A stretch of 64,000 nucleotides of DNA from Corbicula japonica (GCA_038501625.1 JAZAYU010000009.1:7864396-7928395), one strand, 5' to 3'. Numbered from the stretch's first letter, positions 11,593 through 23,010 are shown. The notes: generated by a model not told the origin, from the letters alone. Numbers and translations are program-made.

Positions 11593-11834
11593 TTAACCCT
11601 TTCCTGTATAGATACGCATTTTTACGCATGTGCGACCAGTGTAGATCCAGATCAGCTGGCACATCCGTGCCGTCTGATCAGGATCTGCACTGGTCGCATT
11701 TTGGTCAGAAATAACCTAATGAATCTAAAAGCGAACAGTTTAGATCCTGTAAAGACGGCACGGATGTGCCAGCTGATCTGGATCTAAACTGTTCGCCCTA
11801 GCAATTAAGGTGTATCTGTACAGGAAAGGGTTAA
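11593..11834. mobile_element. TTAA MITE, full-length 242 bp
   Basis: TTAACCCTTTCCTGTATAG to CAGGAAAGGGTTAA, with all four AGATC-GATCAG modules present. Its right TTAA is 8 bp from the next copy. Confidence 0.85.
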
Positions 11835-11842
11835 GCCCAGTA

Positions 11843-12082
11843 TTGAACCCTTTACTCCATTGGATATGGCTATTATCCATGGGCAAACATCACCCAGATG
11901 GATAACTGGAACATCCAAGGCATCTAATCAGGATCTACACTGTCAGCTTTCAGATTCACAGGGCTATTTCTGATCAAGTGGCAACAAGTGTAGATCAATA
12001 TCAATCCACCAATGTGCCATCTGATCTGGATCTACATGGTTGAACACATAATGAAACCTGGATATATGGAGTAAAAGGTTAA
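11843..12082. mobile_element. TTAA MITE, 240 bp, older copy
   Basis: Left TTGAACCCTTTACTCC, right GAGTAAAAGGTTAA, modules recognisable with many substitutions. Confidence 0.75.
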
Positions 12083-12360
12083 GTATATAGCTTTGAATTT
12101 AATTGTTTTAGAAAAAAGCAGTTTTGCTGCAGCTGTGTATTGCAAGAATGTACTAGTGCTATTTTGTCAAATGGAAATGTTTAAATTTCATCATTGTTAA
12201 AGCTACTGTAAAAAAATAACTCTCTGTTAAATAATTTGATTTCAAAATAAATGTTAGAAATGTGAGAGACCTTTAATGATATTTATCATCAAATGAATTG
12301 TAAAGTTTAAAATATCAAACTCACTTTGTGATACTTTTATCATTGTAAGAAGCAACTAAC

Positions 12361-12457
12361 CTGTACTTTTATGCACTTCAGTCACTATATCCAGGTCATC
12401 ATGGACATTTGTTGATTCTAACATCTTGATGTAACGACTCATATTCAAGTGCTGAAC
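12361..12457 (-). CDS. Coding exon of unidentified minus-strand gene (97 nt)
   Basis: Acceptor TTTATAG|GTTCAGC and donor TACAG|GTTAGT. It is read in phase 0 as 32 codons starting VQHLNMSRYIKMLESTNV and passes one base (G) to the exon at 9792, where it makes a Gly codon. Helical, charged composition; function unknown. Confidence 0.75.
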
Positions 12458-12499
12458 CTATAAATAATTTAAAGTAGACTAAAGAACAACAAATATCAA

Positions 12500-12750
12500 A
12501 CTTACTCAATGCAGATTATACCCCATGTGTGATCATCCAATCAGACCGCACATCTGTGTAGTCTAATAAAAAATCTACACTGTTCGTTTCTTGGTCAGAA
12601 ATAACCTAGTCTGATCAAGAGTAGTGTAGATCCTGATCAGACTGAAATGATGTGCAGTCTAATAAGGATCTATGCCATTCTTGACATTGTTCATGCCAAA
12701 TCTGTCTAAAAATGAGTATAGTAGATTCTGATCAGGAACTACACTGGACA
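12500..12750. mobile_element. Degenerate TTAA MITE remnants
   Basis: Several GTGTAGATCCTGATCAG-like words and a GGTCAGAAATAACC mid-segment, with decayed ends. Confidence 0.4.
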
Positions 12751-13089
12751 CACATGTGACAAAAAACTTTGTGCTTCCAAGGACATTTACAATCTCAGGT
12801 GCATATCCAGAGGGTTCAGTTGGGTTGCTTGAATCTTCTTTCTGGGCTGCAATATTAGTTGGAAATAATCATGTAACTCTCTACGACTTCCCCAAACAAC
12901 CACATACCCAAACAAGCACCCATTCTGGAAATACTGCATCTGACTTTAAGTCTGCATGATTATATTGACATTCTTTACAAAACTATACCACATCCCACAG
13001 GACATGCTTTTCAGACTTCATTTCAAATTGGAATTACAAATGTCTGTGAAAAGTTGTATCCTAAACTGGCCTCTGCCTGAGTGTTACTT

Positions 13090-13215
13090 TCAGGATCTAG
13101 ACTGCTGACATCATGGTCAGATCTAAAAGGGTCTAGAGTATATCTGGATAACAAGCACTAATGTGCAGGCTAATCTGAACCTACACTTGTCACCCAGGAT
13201 ATAGGTCATATCCCA
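13090..13215. mobile_element. Degenerate TTAA MITE remnant
   Basis: TCAGGATCTAGACTGCTG and CTAATCTGAACCTACAC mark inverted modules; no intact end. Confidence 0.35.
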
Positions 13216-13250
13216 TGAGTTCAAGTGCTAACATAAATAACCCGACTTAC

Positions 13251-13336
13251 CTTTAACTCAAAATGGCTATCAGTATCTTCTAAGGGTACTAGGAAAGCTG
13301 AGGAGAATATTTCAGACAACTTCTGACTGGCTAAAC
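13251..13336 (-). CDS. Coding exon of unidentified minus-strand gene (86 nt)
   Basis: Acceptor GTTTTAG|GTTTAGC and consensus donor AAAG|GTAAGTC. Two bases complete a Gly codon from the previous exon, then 28 codons beginning LASQKLSEIFSSAFLVPL. Ends in phase 0. Confidence 0.75.
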
Positions 13337-13472
13337 CTAAAACAAAACAAACACATAGCTGATTTTATACAGAAAATGTCAATCTTGTGCTATTAATGCC
13401 TTAACTTTTGATGTTTATGATATCAAGGGATCAGTTTAAAACTGTACTATCTCATTCTTAATTCTATATATG

Positions 13473-13714
13473 TTAACCCTTTACTCCATAGACACACTTT
13501 TATTGCTGGGGCGAAATGTGTAGATCCAGATCAGCTGGCACATCCGTGCCCTCTGATCTGGATCTGCACTGTTCGCTTTATGTTTGATAAGGTTATTTCT
13601 GACCAAAATGCGACCAGTGCAGATCCTGATCATACAGCACGGATGTGCCGGCTGATCTGGATCTACACTGGTCGCACATGCATAACAATGCGTATACATG
13701 GAGGAAAGGGTTAA
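13473..13714. mobile_element. TTAA MITE, full-length 242 bp
   Basis: TTAACCCTTTACTCCATAG to GAGGAAAGGGTTAA with four intact modules; inserted in an intron. Confidence 0.85.
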
Positions 13715-13932
13715 TAAATACTGATTTTTTTACTTTTATGAAAACAATGCCCTGAAGTCTTGTCTTAACCTTCATCATGTAAACTGTTCACAGAAATTAA
13801 CAAGAGTAACAGTCTATCTTCTAGAATTTATAAACATGATTTTCTAAGAAATGGTACAGATGCACCTACTTAAAGTATGATTTATAAGACACAATGTGAA
13901 AATCCACCTCATGCTATATATAAGCACAAGAG

Positions 13933-14168
13933 TTAACGCTTTCCTCCATATATACGCATTTTTACGCATGTGTGACCAGTGTAGATCCAGATCAGCCAGC
14001 ACATCCGTGCCATCATCTGATCAGGATCTGCACTGGTTGCATTTTAGTGACAAATAACCTAACGATTCAATAAGCTAACAGTTTAGATCCTGATCAGATG
14101 TGCCAGCTGATCTGGATCTAAACTGTTTGCCCATGCAATAAAGGTGTATTTATGGAGGAAAGGGTTAA
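13933..14168. mobile_element. TTAA MITE, 236 bp
   Basis: TTAACGCTTTCCTCCATATA to GAGGAAAGGGTTAA, four modules; 218 bp from the preceding copy in the same intron. Confidence 0.85.
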
Positions 14169-14433
14169 GTGACATGGCCAGTAGTTCCTTCTGAACTTTA
14201 ACCCTTAGTGCCTGGGAAAACAACCTTGACCTCAAGCTATGGCAACAGAGTTAAGAGTCATGGCAAGTAGTTATTTTTGAACTTCCCCCTGAAGTGTCTG
14301 GAAAACTGACTGTGACCTAACAATATGGCACAAGAGTTAGGTAACTTGGCAAGAGATTCTTTCTGAACTTAAAACACAAAAATGGAAATTCTGGCATAAC
14401 CAGAAAAAATTTGCCCATGTAATTAGTACCTAC

Positions 14434-14557
14434 CAGTCCAATCTCTGAACTCTAGAGACTTTTTTTCCCAAAAATCATGCTCTGATATAGACAGCTGACT
14501 GATCACATGACTCGGGTAGAAAAACTCCAACATTCGTGCTGCCTGCAGGATGGTCAA
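14434..14557 (-). CDS. Coding exon of unidentified minus-strand gene (124 nt)
   Basis: Acceptor CTTTTCAG|TTGACC, donor GACTG|GTAGGT. Forty-one codons in phase 0, including LTILQAARMLEFFYPSHVIS and WEKKSLEFRDWT, plus one base to the next exon. High-quality coding appearance (aromatic/charged alternation, no stops, CpG present). Unidentified. Confidence 0.78.
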
Positions 14558-16457
14558 CTGAAAAGATTTGGTTAGTAGTGCTAGTTTTTAGCAATATAAC
14601 TGAATATTCAACAACAATCAGCAAACTCATCAAATACGTGCTCTTTAAGCTATGATAAATTTTGTATACTGACCGTCAATAGAAATTTACCATCTTTACC
14701 GTAGCTTTTACATTGATGAAATTGAAACTATTCTGTAAGGCAGCATTGGTACATATAGTTATTTAAGTCTTAACAGGCTTTTTCTGCTGCCAAAATTTAA
14801 AAACTCATTATCTTATAGAAACTATAAAATCAGCCGAACTAAATTGCATAATATCCTATAGGAAAACATGTTAAGGCTGTCTTACCTTTTCTTCGCATTT
14901 TGGAAAAATAAATTTAATAAGAAATTGAAATTTTGAATGTTTTCTTTTACAACTGACTACATATTGTTAAGTTGGTCAAAATTTTTTACAGATGGCAGTC
15001 GGGAAATTTGCAGAAAACATGAAATATGCCAACACTGGTAGTGTGTTCCTTATCTTCATCAATTGATTGTTTCTAATTCTGTCATAAGTAAAGCTTTAAA
15101 TTCATAAGGAGCCATTCATTTTTTATCAATTACTTACAGCTGGTAGTAATAACCGAAGTGGTAGATTTCTATATATGGGATTATATTTACTGAATTTATA
15201 ACCATACAGTTTGCATAATTCTAAGTGCCTTGTTAACATGGTTAACTTCCATGTGATTTTTTCCAATTGTCAAACATATTTATTGATATTTCATTTTTAG
15301 ACTAGCCGCGGGCATGCGCTGACAGTCTTAAGCCAGAAATCGAATGGACATTCGTAAAAATAGTTCTGCGACACATGGTTTTTAACTTCATGTTTATCAT
15401 TGCGGCTACAGTCACATTCTAATATTTAACGGGTTCAACGGTGACAGCGAGATAAGGCTGAAAATTTATGCAGACACTGCAAGCTCAATATTTTATGAAT
15501 ATCAAGCACTTTTTTGTAATTTTGAAGCTTTAAGGACAAAAACATCATCCAACAAACAAAGAACAACAGCTGCACAGCTGAGTTCATTAGATATGCATGA
15601 GGCTTTCAATTTTGTGAATGAAAAGTTGTGTGGCTCGCAGAGTAGTGCCAAAATTAAGGTCCATAAATTCTTCAATTTCTCCATTATATTGAAAGAAATG
15701 ACAAAAAGTAACTGCAGACTGATAAATATCAATTGGATAATCATAAGATTATTTACTATTATCCCTGATTATCATCTCGATTTGACTAGCTGGTTTCCCC
15801 ACCATTTATAAAAAGAACAAGTAGACAGGCTCTAAAAATTAACTTGCACTTGCATCAAAATTAAAATATCGGTTTGATATAAAGTTTGGTAGCAGATACT
15901 ACACATATATTTAAAATGTACTGAGGAAAATCATTGTATTTGAAAGCTAAAAAACTACAGTCAGAACATACGAACTATCATACATGTTTGTCACCTGTTG
16001 ACCAAGTTTAACGAACACACTTGTCGCTGTTAAGTAATGCTCGTGCGGTAACTGTACGACACGTTTTCCTTAAAAACTTATTATTGCTGCTATTTGCTGA
16101 ACGAGGTTATTTTCTAGCGACCATCTTATGAGAATATTATCTTTAAATACATATTTTTAATGGCCAAGCACATTGGTCGGCTTAACACACTTTGTCTTCT
16201 ATTTCCGGAGTATTTACCTTTTGGTCTGCTGTTGCCAGAGATTTCTCAAAGTTGGTTCTCTACGATAGCTACAAATTCACTTGGAAATGAGCCCATCTTA
16301 TCAGTAACTCACTATCAGCTGCTACGGTATACAGTACTGAGAACCAGACACTTCACACTTAAGCTTTTTAAGTAAGTTTCCTTTCATTGCTGACAGTCTT
16401 ACAATGCTTTCAGTGCTTTGATTTATATTACCTAAACTGACCAGCTGTATCACATAC
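14558..16457. other. Intron with a CpG-richer patch
   Basis: Mostly AT-rich. 15300-15460 contains ACTAGCCGCGGGCATGCGC and further CpGs, unusual for the window. ORFs on both strands over 15502-15811 overlap each other and lack a supported start or splice sites. Confidence 0.35.
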
Positions 16458-16533
16458 CTTGAGTTCCTTTTCTGGTAGCTTAATCTTGCTCTGTACATTT
16501 AGGCTCAGACCTGTGTTCAACCTCCACTGTCTT
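16458..16533 (-). CDS. Coding exon of unidentified minus-strand gene (76 nt)
   Basis: Acceptor TTATTTCAG|AAGAC, donor CAAG|GTATGT. One base completes a Gln codon, then 25 codons with RQWRLNTGLSLNVQSKIKLP and EKELK, ending in phase 0. The phase match to 17728-17847 is exact. A CCAAT-palindrome MITE begins 22 nt upstream of the exon. Confidence 0.75.
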
Positions 16534-16555
16534 CTGAAATAATCAAAAACCAATT

Positions 16556-16636
16556 TGGGCCCAAGATCATTGAAATGAGATTGGAGAGCAGTCTCAAATC
16601 TCAAGCATCTGATTGGCTGCAATGGCGACCAGCCTC
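16556..16636. mobile_element. CCAAT-palindrome MITE, left half
   Basis: GGGCCCAAGATCATTGAAA then GTCTCAAATCTCAAGCATC and TGATTGGCTG; the right arm is missing. Confidence 0.7.
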
Positions 16637-16639
16637 TTG

Positions 16640-17280
16640 GTGGCTATATATTTATATGGAATGTCCTGGTCTCAATAATTTTATTAGAGGGCCTTCCAAA
16701 GATTTTTTTCTGTGAAATATTTTTGAAATCTGGCAAGCTGATTTAAAGAATTGGATATTTAAAGATTTTTGTATACAAGGAAATCAAGCCACCTGGTGGC
16801 CACTTTGTATAAAACATTATGCCTTGAACAATTTTGGATGAGGTTCTTCCAAGCAATGTTACAGTGAAATATTTTTGAAATCTGGTTGTTTTTTAAAAGA
16901 CAGACATATCAGGAAATTGAGCTAGCTAGCTGGTGGCCATATTTTTACGAAACATCCCAGGTTGAACAACATTGGTTAAGGTACCGGTACTTCCAAGAAC
17001 TGTGAATTTTTTTTTATATCCATCTGGGGATATTTTTAGAAGATTTTTGAAGACTTGACTGATTAGCCTATGGCTTAGGAACAGTTGAGCTTCGAGTCAT
17101 TATTTGATATTTTTTTTGAAGGTTAGTGTCAGGATTCTTCAGGCCAAATTTAGTTAAAATCTATCCAATTGTTTCAAAGGAGGAGTTTTTTAAGCAAATT
17201 GTTGACAGACAACAGACAACTGAAGAAGAACACCAGATTAAGACCAGTCACAACAGTTCGCAATGAGCTTGATGTCTCAA
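16640..17280 (+). repeat. Diverged core-repeat element
   Basis: Three ~165-bp units share GTGAAATATTTTTGAAATCTGG and GGTGGCCA. The 3' end has GACAGACAACAGACAACTG and CACCAGATTAAGACCAGTCA. No coding potential. Confidence 0.55.
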
Positions 17281-17514
17281 TAAATTAAAAAATTGAAACA
17301 TTTTACTAGATCCAAATTTACATTAATAGTCACACGCAGCTGACTTATGTATGAGTCATCACACTGACCAGCTACTGTTACTCTCGTAAAAAGCTGAACA
17401 AGGAGTGTAATCAAAATGAAGATGATGAAATAACTGACTTAAAAACCGATGTGTGCCTGCAAGTCTCACAACCGTAAGTCTCGCACATAAAATTTCTTAG
17501 TTATTTAACCCTTT

Positions 17515-17701
17515 ACTCCATAATTATATGCATGTTTTAAAGTATTTGTGACCAGTGTAGATTCAGATCAGCTGTACTTCCGCATCTTGGACAGGAAAAA
17601 GCTGACGAATCAAAAAGTGAACAGTCCTGGATGTGTCAGCTGATCTGGATCTACACTGTTTGCCCATGTGATAAAGGCATATCTAAGGAGTAAAGGATTA
17701 A
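17515..17701. mobile_element. TTAA MITE, internally shortened (187 bp)
   Basis: TTAACCCTTTACTCC to GGAGTAAAGGATTAA. It lies 26 bp inside the intron from the donor of the exon ending at 17728. Confidence 0.8.
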
Positions 17702-17727
17702 TAAAGGTTATTTAAAAAATGGCTTAC

Positions 17728-17847
17728 TGATTCACTTTATTGGTTAGGTCAGTTTTGTAGTTAGATGTTTCTGCCAGTAGTTCTTTATATGGTCCATCTG
17801 CTAACAGGCCAGCAGAAAATGGTGTGAACACTTGGCCAACAAATTTA
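17728..17847 (-). CDS. Coding exon of unidentified minus-strand gene (120 nt); most upstream strong exon
   Basis: Acceptor TCTGTTTCAG|TAAATTT, donor ATCA|GTAAGCC. It enters with one base (xxT), has 39 codons including FVGQVFTPFSAGLLADGPYK and ELLAETSNY, and leaves with CA, completed to Gln by the exon at 16533. There is no initiator Met in phase, so the gene continues upstream (higher coordinates). Domain unknown. Confidence 0.75.
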
Positions 17848-18331
17848 CTGAAACAGACAATAACTTTACAGTATTCTATCAAAGGAAAATTACTCTTCAT
17901 GGTATACTCTGAAATATATGAAACTACATCAAAGGGAGATTACTCTTCATAGTATGCTCAGAATTATATTCAGCTATCAGCAAGAGTTAATCGTCATTGC
18001 CCCTGGTACTGAATCAGAAAAGTATAATATTTCAACAATTAGAAAACTACAGTTTTATCAATATTTTAGAAACAACCCATTGTTTGCCTTAATAAAGTTG
18101 CCTCTATAAATGGTCTGTTATCAATGCTGGCATCAACTGGATAAAGACAAAGTAATCCAATAAGCTTTTGCTCATTGATTTTAAAATGCTGAGCAAACAA
18201 AAGTAATTGTACAGTTTTATCTTTACATAAGACACATAAATGCAAACCAATTAAAATCTCCACTTAAAAGATAAGAACATTATTTACATTACATCCAACA
18301 AATTGAAGAGAAGATAACTCTTGTAATCATC
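17848..18331. other. Intron or intergenic spacer
   Basis: Two near-repeats CAAAGGAAAATTACTCTTCAT and AAAGGGAGATTACTCTTCAT near 17880-17950; otherwise nothing recognised. Confidence 0.4.
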
Positions 18332-18678
18332 TTAACACTTAACCATGTCATATGACTGTTATATCATGGGCAGAGTGTAAATCCAGTGCCCAAGGTTATA
18401 AAACTGAGCAAGGAAACCAATCTCGAATCTCAAGTATCTGATTGGCTGAAATGGGGATCAGTCGCCATTTCAGCCAATCAGATATTTGAGATTTGAGACT
18501 GGTTTCCAATCTCGGTTTTATAACCTTCAGCACTTATCATCTGGCACTTTTGTGTCATCTAATCATGATCTACACTGTTTGCTTTACATTCATTATATAA
18601 TCTTTGACCAAGAACTGATCAGTATAGATGTGCTAGCTGATCTGGATCTAAACTATAAAACCCTCAGTAAAGAGTTAA
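18332..18678. mobile_element. TTAA MITE split by a CCAAT-palindrome MITE
   Basis: Outer copy: TTAACACTTAACC to AAGAGTTAA. At 18388-18531 a CCAAT-palindrome element (GCCCAAGGTTATAAAACTGA to TTTATAACCTTCAGC) interrupts the left AGATCCAG module. This shows the palindrome family moved after this TTAA copy was in place. Confidence 0.75.
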
Positions 18679-19853
18679 AGATATCAACTAGTTTTCATTT
18701 AAATGCTGCTTGGATGTTGCTAGAATGTGGTGACCGCTATTCTTATATTAGTGCCAGCTACTCTGAGTTGCTGTCCTATGAGCTAACAGATGAATTAGAC
18801 GCTAGTGTATAGCCTACTGCCACATTAGGGAGCAGCCCTAATGACCGTTATCGGGGTCCAGAGTTTTAAATCATACATAATATATTTTATGTATTATTTT
18901 ATTAATTTTTTTTTGGAGGAAGGGGGTGGGGGGTAGTAATAACTTCAATAATATCTCTATTGATTGTCCATAATCTGTATCTTTTCAGCCACAATTTAAA
19001 AAAAAATAATGGAACTTAATAACCCTTCACAGATAAAGACAATATCTTTGAAAAAGGAGGTGCTTTTGTATAAAGGATAACATGACATGGTAAATTTTTC
19101 ACTTAAGTTTTAATAAAGGCCTTTTATATATTTTACATGTGCAGCAACTAGACCTCTTGAAATTGCCTCTGAAGACAAAGGCCATTTTTGTAAAATTACT
19201 GTATTCATGTCTTTTCAGTTATACAATGTATATCTGATAACCGATTAACCAAGAATTCTTCTTAATTAAATTACATACACCATAAATATTAGATAACATA
19301 CAGCACAGACAATGAACAAGCAGACAAACTTATTACATTAAATTGATAAATTTAATTTATGAGATTTGGTTTGTTTCCATATTGACCCAGATCAGTCTCC
19401 CCTAGGGCACACAACCTTGCCTCATAAATCAACGAAGATCGCATCTGTCAATGTTTTATGAAATGGGCAGACTTTATGACTACACCACTGTATGACAGCA
19501 TGCATCCTTATGTTTCTTCATAATGAGCTTTTAATGGGCCAAATTATTGTGTAAATATTTCAATTAAAACATAAGTACACAGTTAGACAAGTCAAAAACC
19601 TTCATAAAATTTGGAGAATTCTAGGGATCAAATTGAATTTTATGCAAGCAGTGAAGATCCAACAATTTACTCTGGATATTCATGCAGTCTAATAAATAAT
19701 ATTTTAGGTTTGGATTGACCTAATCATACTTCAGTTGAAGTTGTTCAATTCTTGACCAAACCAATCTATTAAAGGTTAAGAAAAGCTGGAGTATGGCTTG
19801 TTTCTAACTGTCGAGTGTTGCCTTTTCACAATTTCTAATCACTGCAATAGATT
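18679..19853. other. Unassigned spacer
   Basis: AT-rich with a GGGGGTGGGGGG run near 18920. No exon or repeat recognised. Confidence 0.4.
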
Positions 19854-20097
19854 TTAACCCTTTACTCCACAGATACAACTTTATTGCATTGGTGAACAGT
19901 GAAGATCTAGATCAGCCAGCACATCCATGCCATCTGATCAGGATCTACAAAGTAAGTTTAAAGATTCATTATGTTATTTATGACCAAGATGCTACCAGTG
20001 CAGATCTAGATCAGATGGCATGGATGTGATGGCAGTTCTGGTTCTATACTGGTGGCAGATTAGCGTTAAAAAGTGTATATATGGAATAAAGAGTTAA
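19854..20097. mobile_element. TTAA MITE, 244 bp, diverged
   Basis: TTAACCCTTTACTCCACAG to GGAATAAAGAGTTAA with decayed modules. Confidence 0.75.
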
Positions 20098-20194
20098 AGG
20101 CCAATCAGTAAGGAGCTGCAAGAAACAAACAATACCATGTGTCTTGCATGAGAATGCATTTTTCATTTCTCACACACTTAGGATCATGGTTCAC

Positions 20195-20250
20195 CACAGG
20201 GTAACAATTGCCTTATACTTCCGCAACCTCAGACAATCATATTCAATTTT
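20195..20250 (-). CDS. Candidate upstream exon of the minus-strand gene
   Basis: On the minus strand, acceptor CAAAATCAG|AAAATTG and donor CCTGTG|GTGAAC bound 56 nt that read KIEYDCLRLRKYKAIVTL plus TG. TG joins the T that opens exon 17847 to make Cys, so phase fits. The donor is non-consensus after GTGA and the acceptor's pyrimidine tract is weak, so this is tentative. Confidence 0.35.
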
Positions 20251-20326
20251 CTGATTTTGGACTTGACAAGCTTTCTTTTTTCTTTTATTAGGGTTCCACC
20301 CCCTGCTGTTTATCATTTTGAAAAGG

Positions 20327-20408
20327 TTTACCAGGGTCAATTTAAGAACAAAATTACAAGTAGCGATATTGGTGGTATTCGGTCAATGCATCCGTAACCT
20401 TATATTGT
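20327..20408. repeat. 82-bp exact duplication, copy 1
   Basis: Identical base for base to 21279-21360. Begins TTTACCAGGGTCAATTTAAG and ends AACCTTATATTGT. Flanks differ. On the minus strand it continues an open frame of about 57 codons running from near 20540. Confidence 0.9.
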
Positions 20409-20938
20409 TCAAACGTGATATTGAAAGACCCGCTCAAATTTCTCATACGATACTTTTGAAGACAACAAAACTGTCTACTTTTTATTGAATAAAATGAATG
20501 AGTTTCAAAAAGGATTGCCAAATTAGTATATAATTATCCAAATTAATTACGACTACCTGTCAGACAATTTTAAGTTCTCTATTTTTGCCCACGTTGGTCG
20601 CTATTTAAATGTCTGCATTCATTTAAAGCAATCAAAAGTAAGAATAGTGGAGTCTGCTTGACAGGTAATGTTCTTAATCAAAATTCATACACAGGAAAAT
20701 ATTCTAAATTATTAATTGGATTGTATGGCACCTTGTAGGTGCAGATGGCTACCGAAAATTAAATGATTTTGAAAGCTCACTGTGTGCATTTTAAGTAAGT
20801 GATCAAAATACAAGCCATTCTGTCTCTGTGAGATATTCTCAACTGAGTTTCACGTTAATGGACGCATAAATAGATTACTCAAGAAATTTTATTATTTTTA
20901 GTCCTGTTTACAGGGTAGTAAAATGAAATCAGTTAGAA

Positions 20939-21188
20939 TTATAACTCTTTACTCCATATTATATGAAGTTTTTGGCACTGGCTAGCAGAGTAAATCCAGA
21001 TCCGTCAGCATATACATTATGTCTGAGCAGCATCTACACTGTTTGCTTATAGAATCATAAGGCTATTACTAACCAAGAAGTGAAAACAGTGCAGATCCAG
21101 ATCAGTCTGTATGTATTCGCCAGCTGATCTGGATCTACAGTTGTTGCACATGCAATAAAACCCATATATTATATGGAGTAAAGGGATA
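20939..21188. mobile_element. TTAA MITE, 250 bp, diverged
   Basis: TTATAACTCTTTACTCC to GGAGTAAAGGGATAA; both TTAA sites mutated. Confidence 0.7.
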
Positions 21189-21214
21189 AAAGCAATTCAA
21201 CTGAACATCGGATG

Positions 21215-21660
21215 AAAATGTAATATCCATCATTTCATGGTGTTTTGTTGTGTAAACTCTCACAGCAATTACTATGCTTTTACCAGGGTCAATTTAAGAA
21301 CAAAATTACAAGTAGCGATATTGGTGGTATTCGGTCAATGCATCCGTAACCTTATATTGTCCCAGTATATCTAGATAAAATTGTAAGCTAAGACAAGTTT
21401 AGTGAAAATCTGATGAAAATGTATCATGTGTCATTTTGTGATGTTATCTAGGGTAAACACTACCAGCAATTACTATGCACAGCTGAAAAAGTTTGTCCCA
21501 GTATATCTAGATAAAATTGTAAGCTAAGGCAAGTTTAGTGAAAATCTGATGAAAATGTATCATGTGTCATTTTGTGGTGTTTTCTAAGGTAAACTCTACC
21601 AGCAATTACTTTGCACAGCTGAAAAAAGTTTTCAATCTGTCCCTGACAAAATTTTAAGCA
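21215..21660. repeat. Tandem array, 136-bp period, interrupted by duplication copy 2
   Basis: CCCAGTATATCTAGATAAAA occurs at 21361 and 21497, with AGTGAAAATCTGATGAAAAT in each unit; a third unit from about 21633 is diverged. In the preceding unit, 21279-21360 (82 bp) exactly copies 20327-20408 in place of the expected CACAGCTGAAAAAGTTT. Confidence 0.75.
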
Positions 21661-22261
21661 AAGGCAAGTTTGGCAAGAACTGCAAAAAGTTCATAAATTA
21701 TACACACTGAATAAATTCTTCAGCTCACAGCTCCCTATGTTGAAATAAATAATAAAATGAAAAGTCTAAATGTACAACAGCACAAGATGCAAATGATGTT
21801 CGCAGTTAGGATGCTTCGTGAAAGAATCTGGGTAGAATATAAATCTTTGTAAAGTAGTTATTGACAGGCCAGACCGAGACTATTTCACCTTTAATTGACA
21901 ACTGTCCCTTAATGTAAGGAGTCTTGCTGTTGTGTTCACACCTGTATGTAACCCCTTGTCTCATTGTTGTCATAATCTACCTGATTATCTCCCTTTATCA
22001 ACACAATCACAGAAACCTGTCATCAACAGCTTTAGACCACATGTCTACATGTCAATATTTCAATTGTCAATCAATTATGGTCACTTAAAATACTGGTATA
22101 AACTTCCTCATATCATTCAGTTGTTGTTTTTCATTTGTCCCTTAATTCTCACAACTTCCCCCACAATTACCTGTTCGTCATAAAAACATCTGGCTAAATG
22201 TTTCTTTATGCTATGTTGTCACATGAAATTGTTTCTTGTCAGCATTGCAGTAAGTTTTGGG
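21661..22261. other. Unassigned spacer
   Basis: No conserved repeat or spliced exon recognised; an 83-codon plus ORF at 21932 lacks supporting features. Confidence 0.4.
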
Positions 22262-22392
22262 ATTTAATGCATGTGTAATAGCACACTGTTCGCTTAACCT
22301 AATTAAGAAAAGGGACCGGTGTAGATCCAGATCAGACAGTGTAGATCCAGATCATGCAATCAAACCCCTTTACATGGAGAAAAGGGTTTGAT
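22262..22392. mobile_element. Rearranged TTAA MITE remnant
   Basis: Two direct GTGTAGATCCAGATCA words, then ACATGGAGAAAAGGGTTTGA; left end missing. Confidence 0.5.
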
Positions 22393-22811
22393 TATTTTTG
22401 ATCCAAACAAGAGTCTGTAAGCACATCAAAACTGAGGAATGATTATGGTTAAATTTAGAGAATCTTGATGTTAATACTATTTTTCAATGTGTAATAAGGT
22501 GTGCATCAAGACTTAAATGGTTTTAGAACCATTTAAAGGTCAAAGATTTGAACAATAAGTTTCCCTTGTACTGCTACAGATGTCACCTTTACAGGGACAG
22601 CCAAATGTCCAACTGCTTAATGTGTCAGTGCATGATTCAGTTTTTCTTAATATCATTTTAAACTGTAGGTGGGCAGGACATGATCAAAGGCACACATTCC
22701 ATGACTCTAAAACAAATGTCAGAGAAGCTGAAAAATGACCAGAAATGGACTGTACCCCAGGTTAATATCAAACTGTGTCTTTTGTCAAGCCATTGCTAAT
22801 TATGCAAACAT

Positions 22812-23010
22812 TTAACCTTTTACCTTTCCCTCATACTATGTCTTTAATCGCATGGGCAACCAGTTAATCTCCATCAGCTTCCACATCCAAGTAATTTGTT
22901 CTGGATCAACTCTGATTGCTTTCAATCTCAATCTAAATGCAGTGTAGATCCAGTCTGAACAGATGTGCTGACTGGATTAACACTGGTGGCAAATGTTATA
23001 CTAGTTTATC
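22812..23010. mobile_element. Degenerate TTAA MITE
   Basis: TTAACCTTTTACC start, GTGTAGATCC and inverted modules, right end decayed. Confidence 0.45.

Noticed and set aside
15502..15811. Opposed 80- and 72-codon ORFs in an intron
   Set aside because: Mutual shadows without splice or start support.
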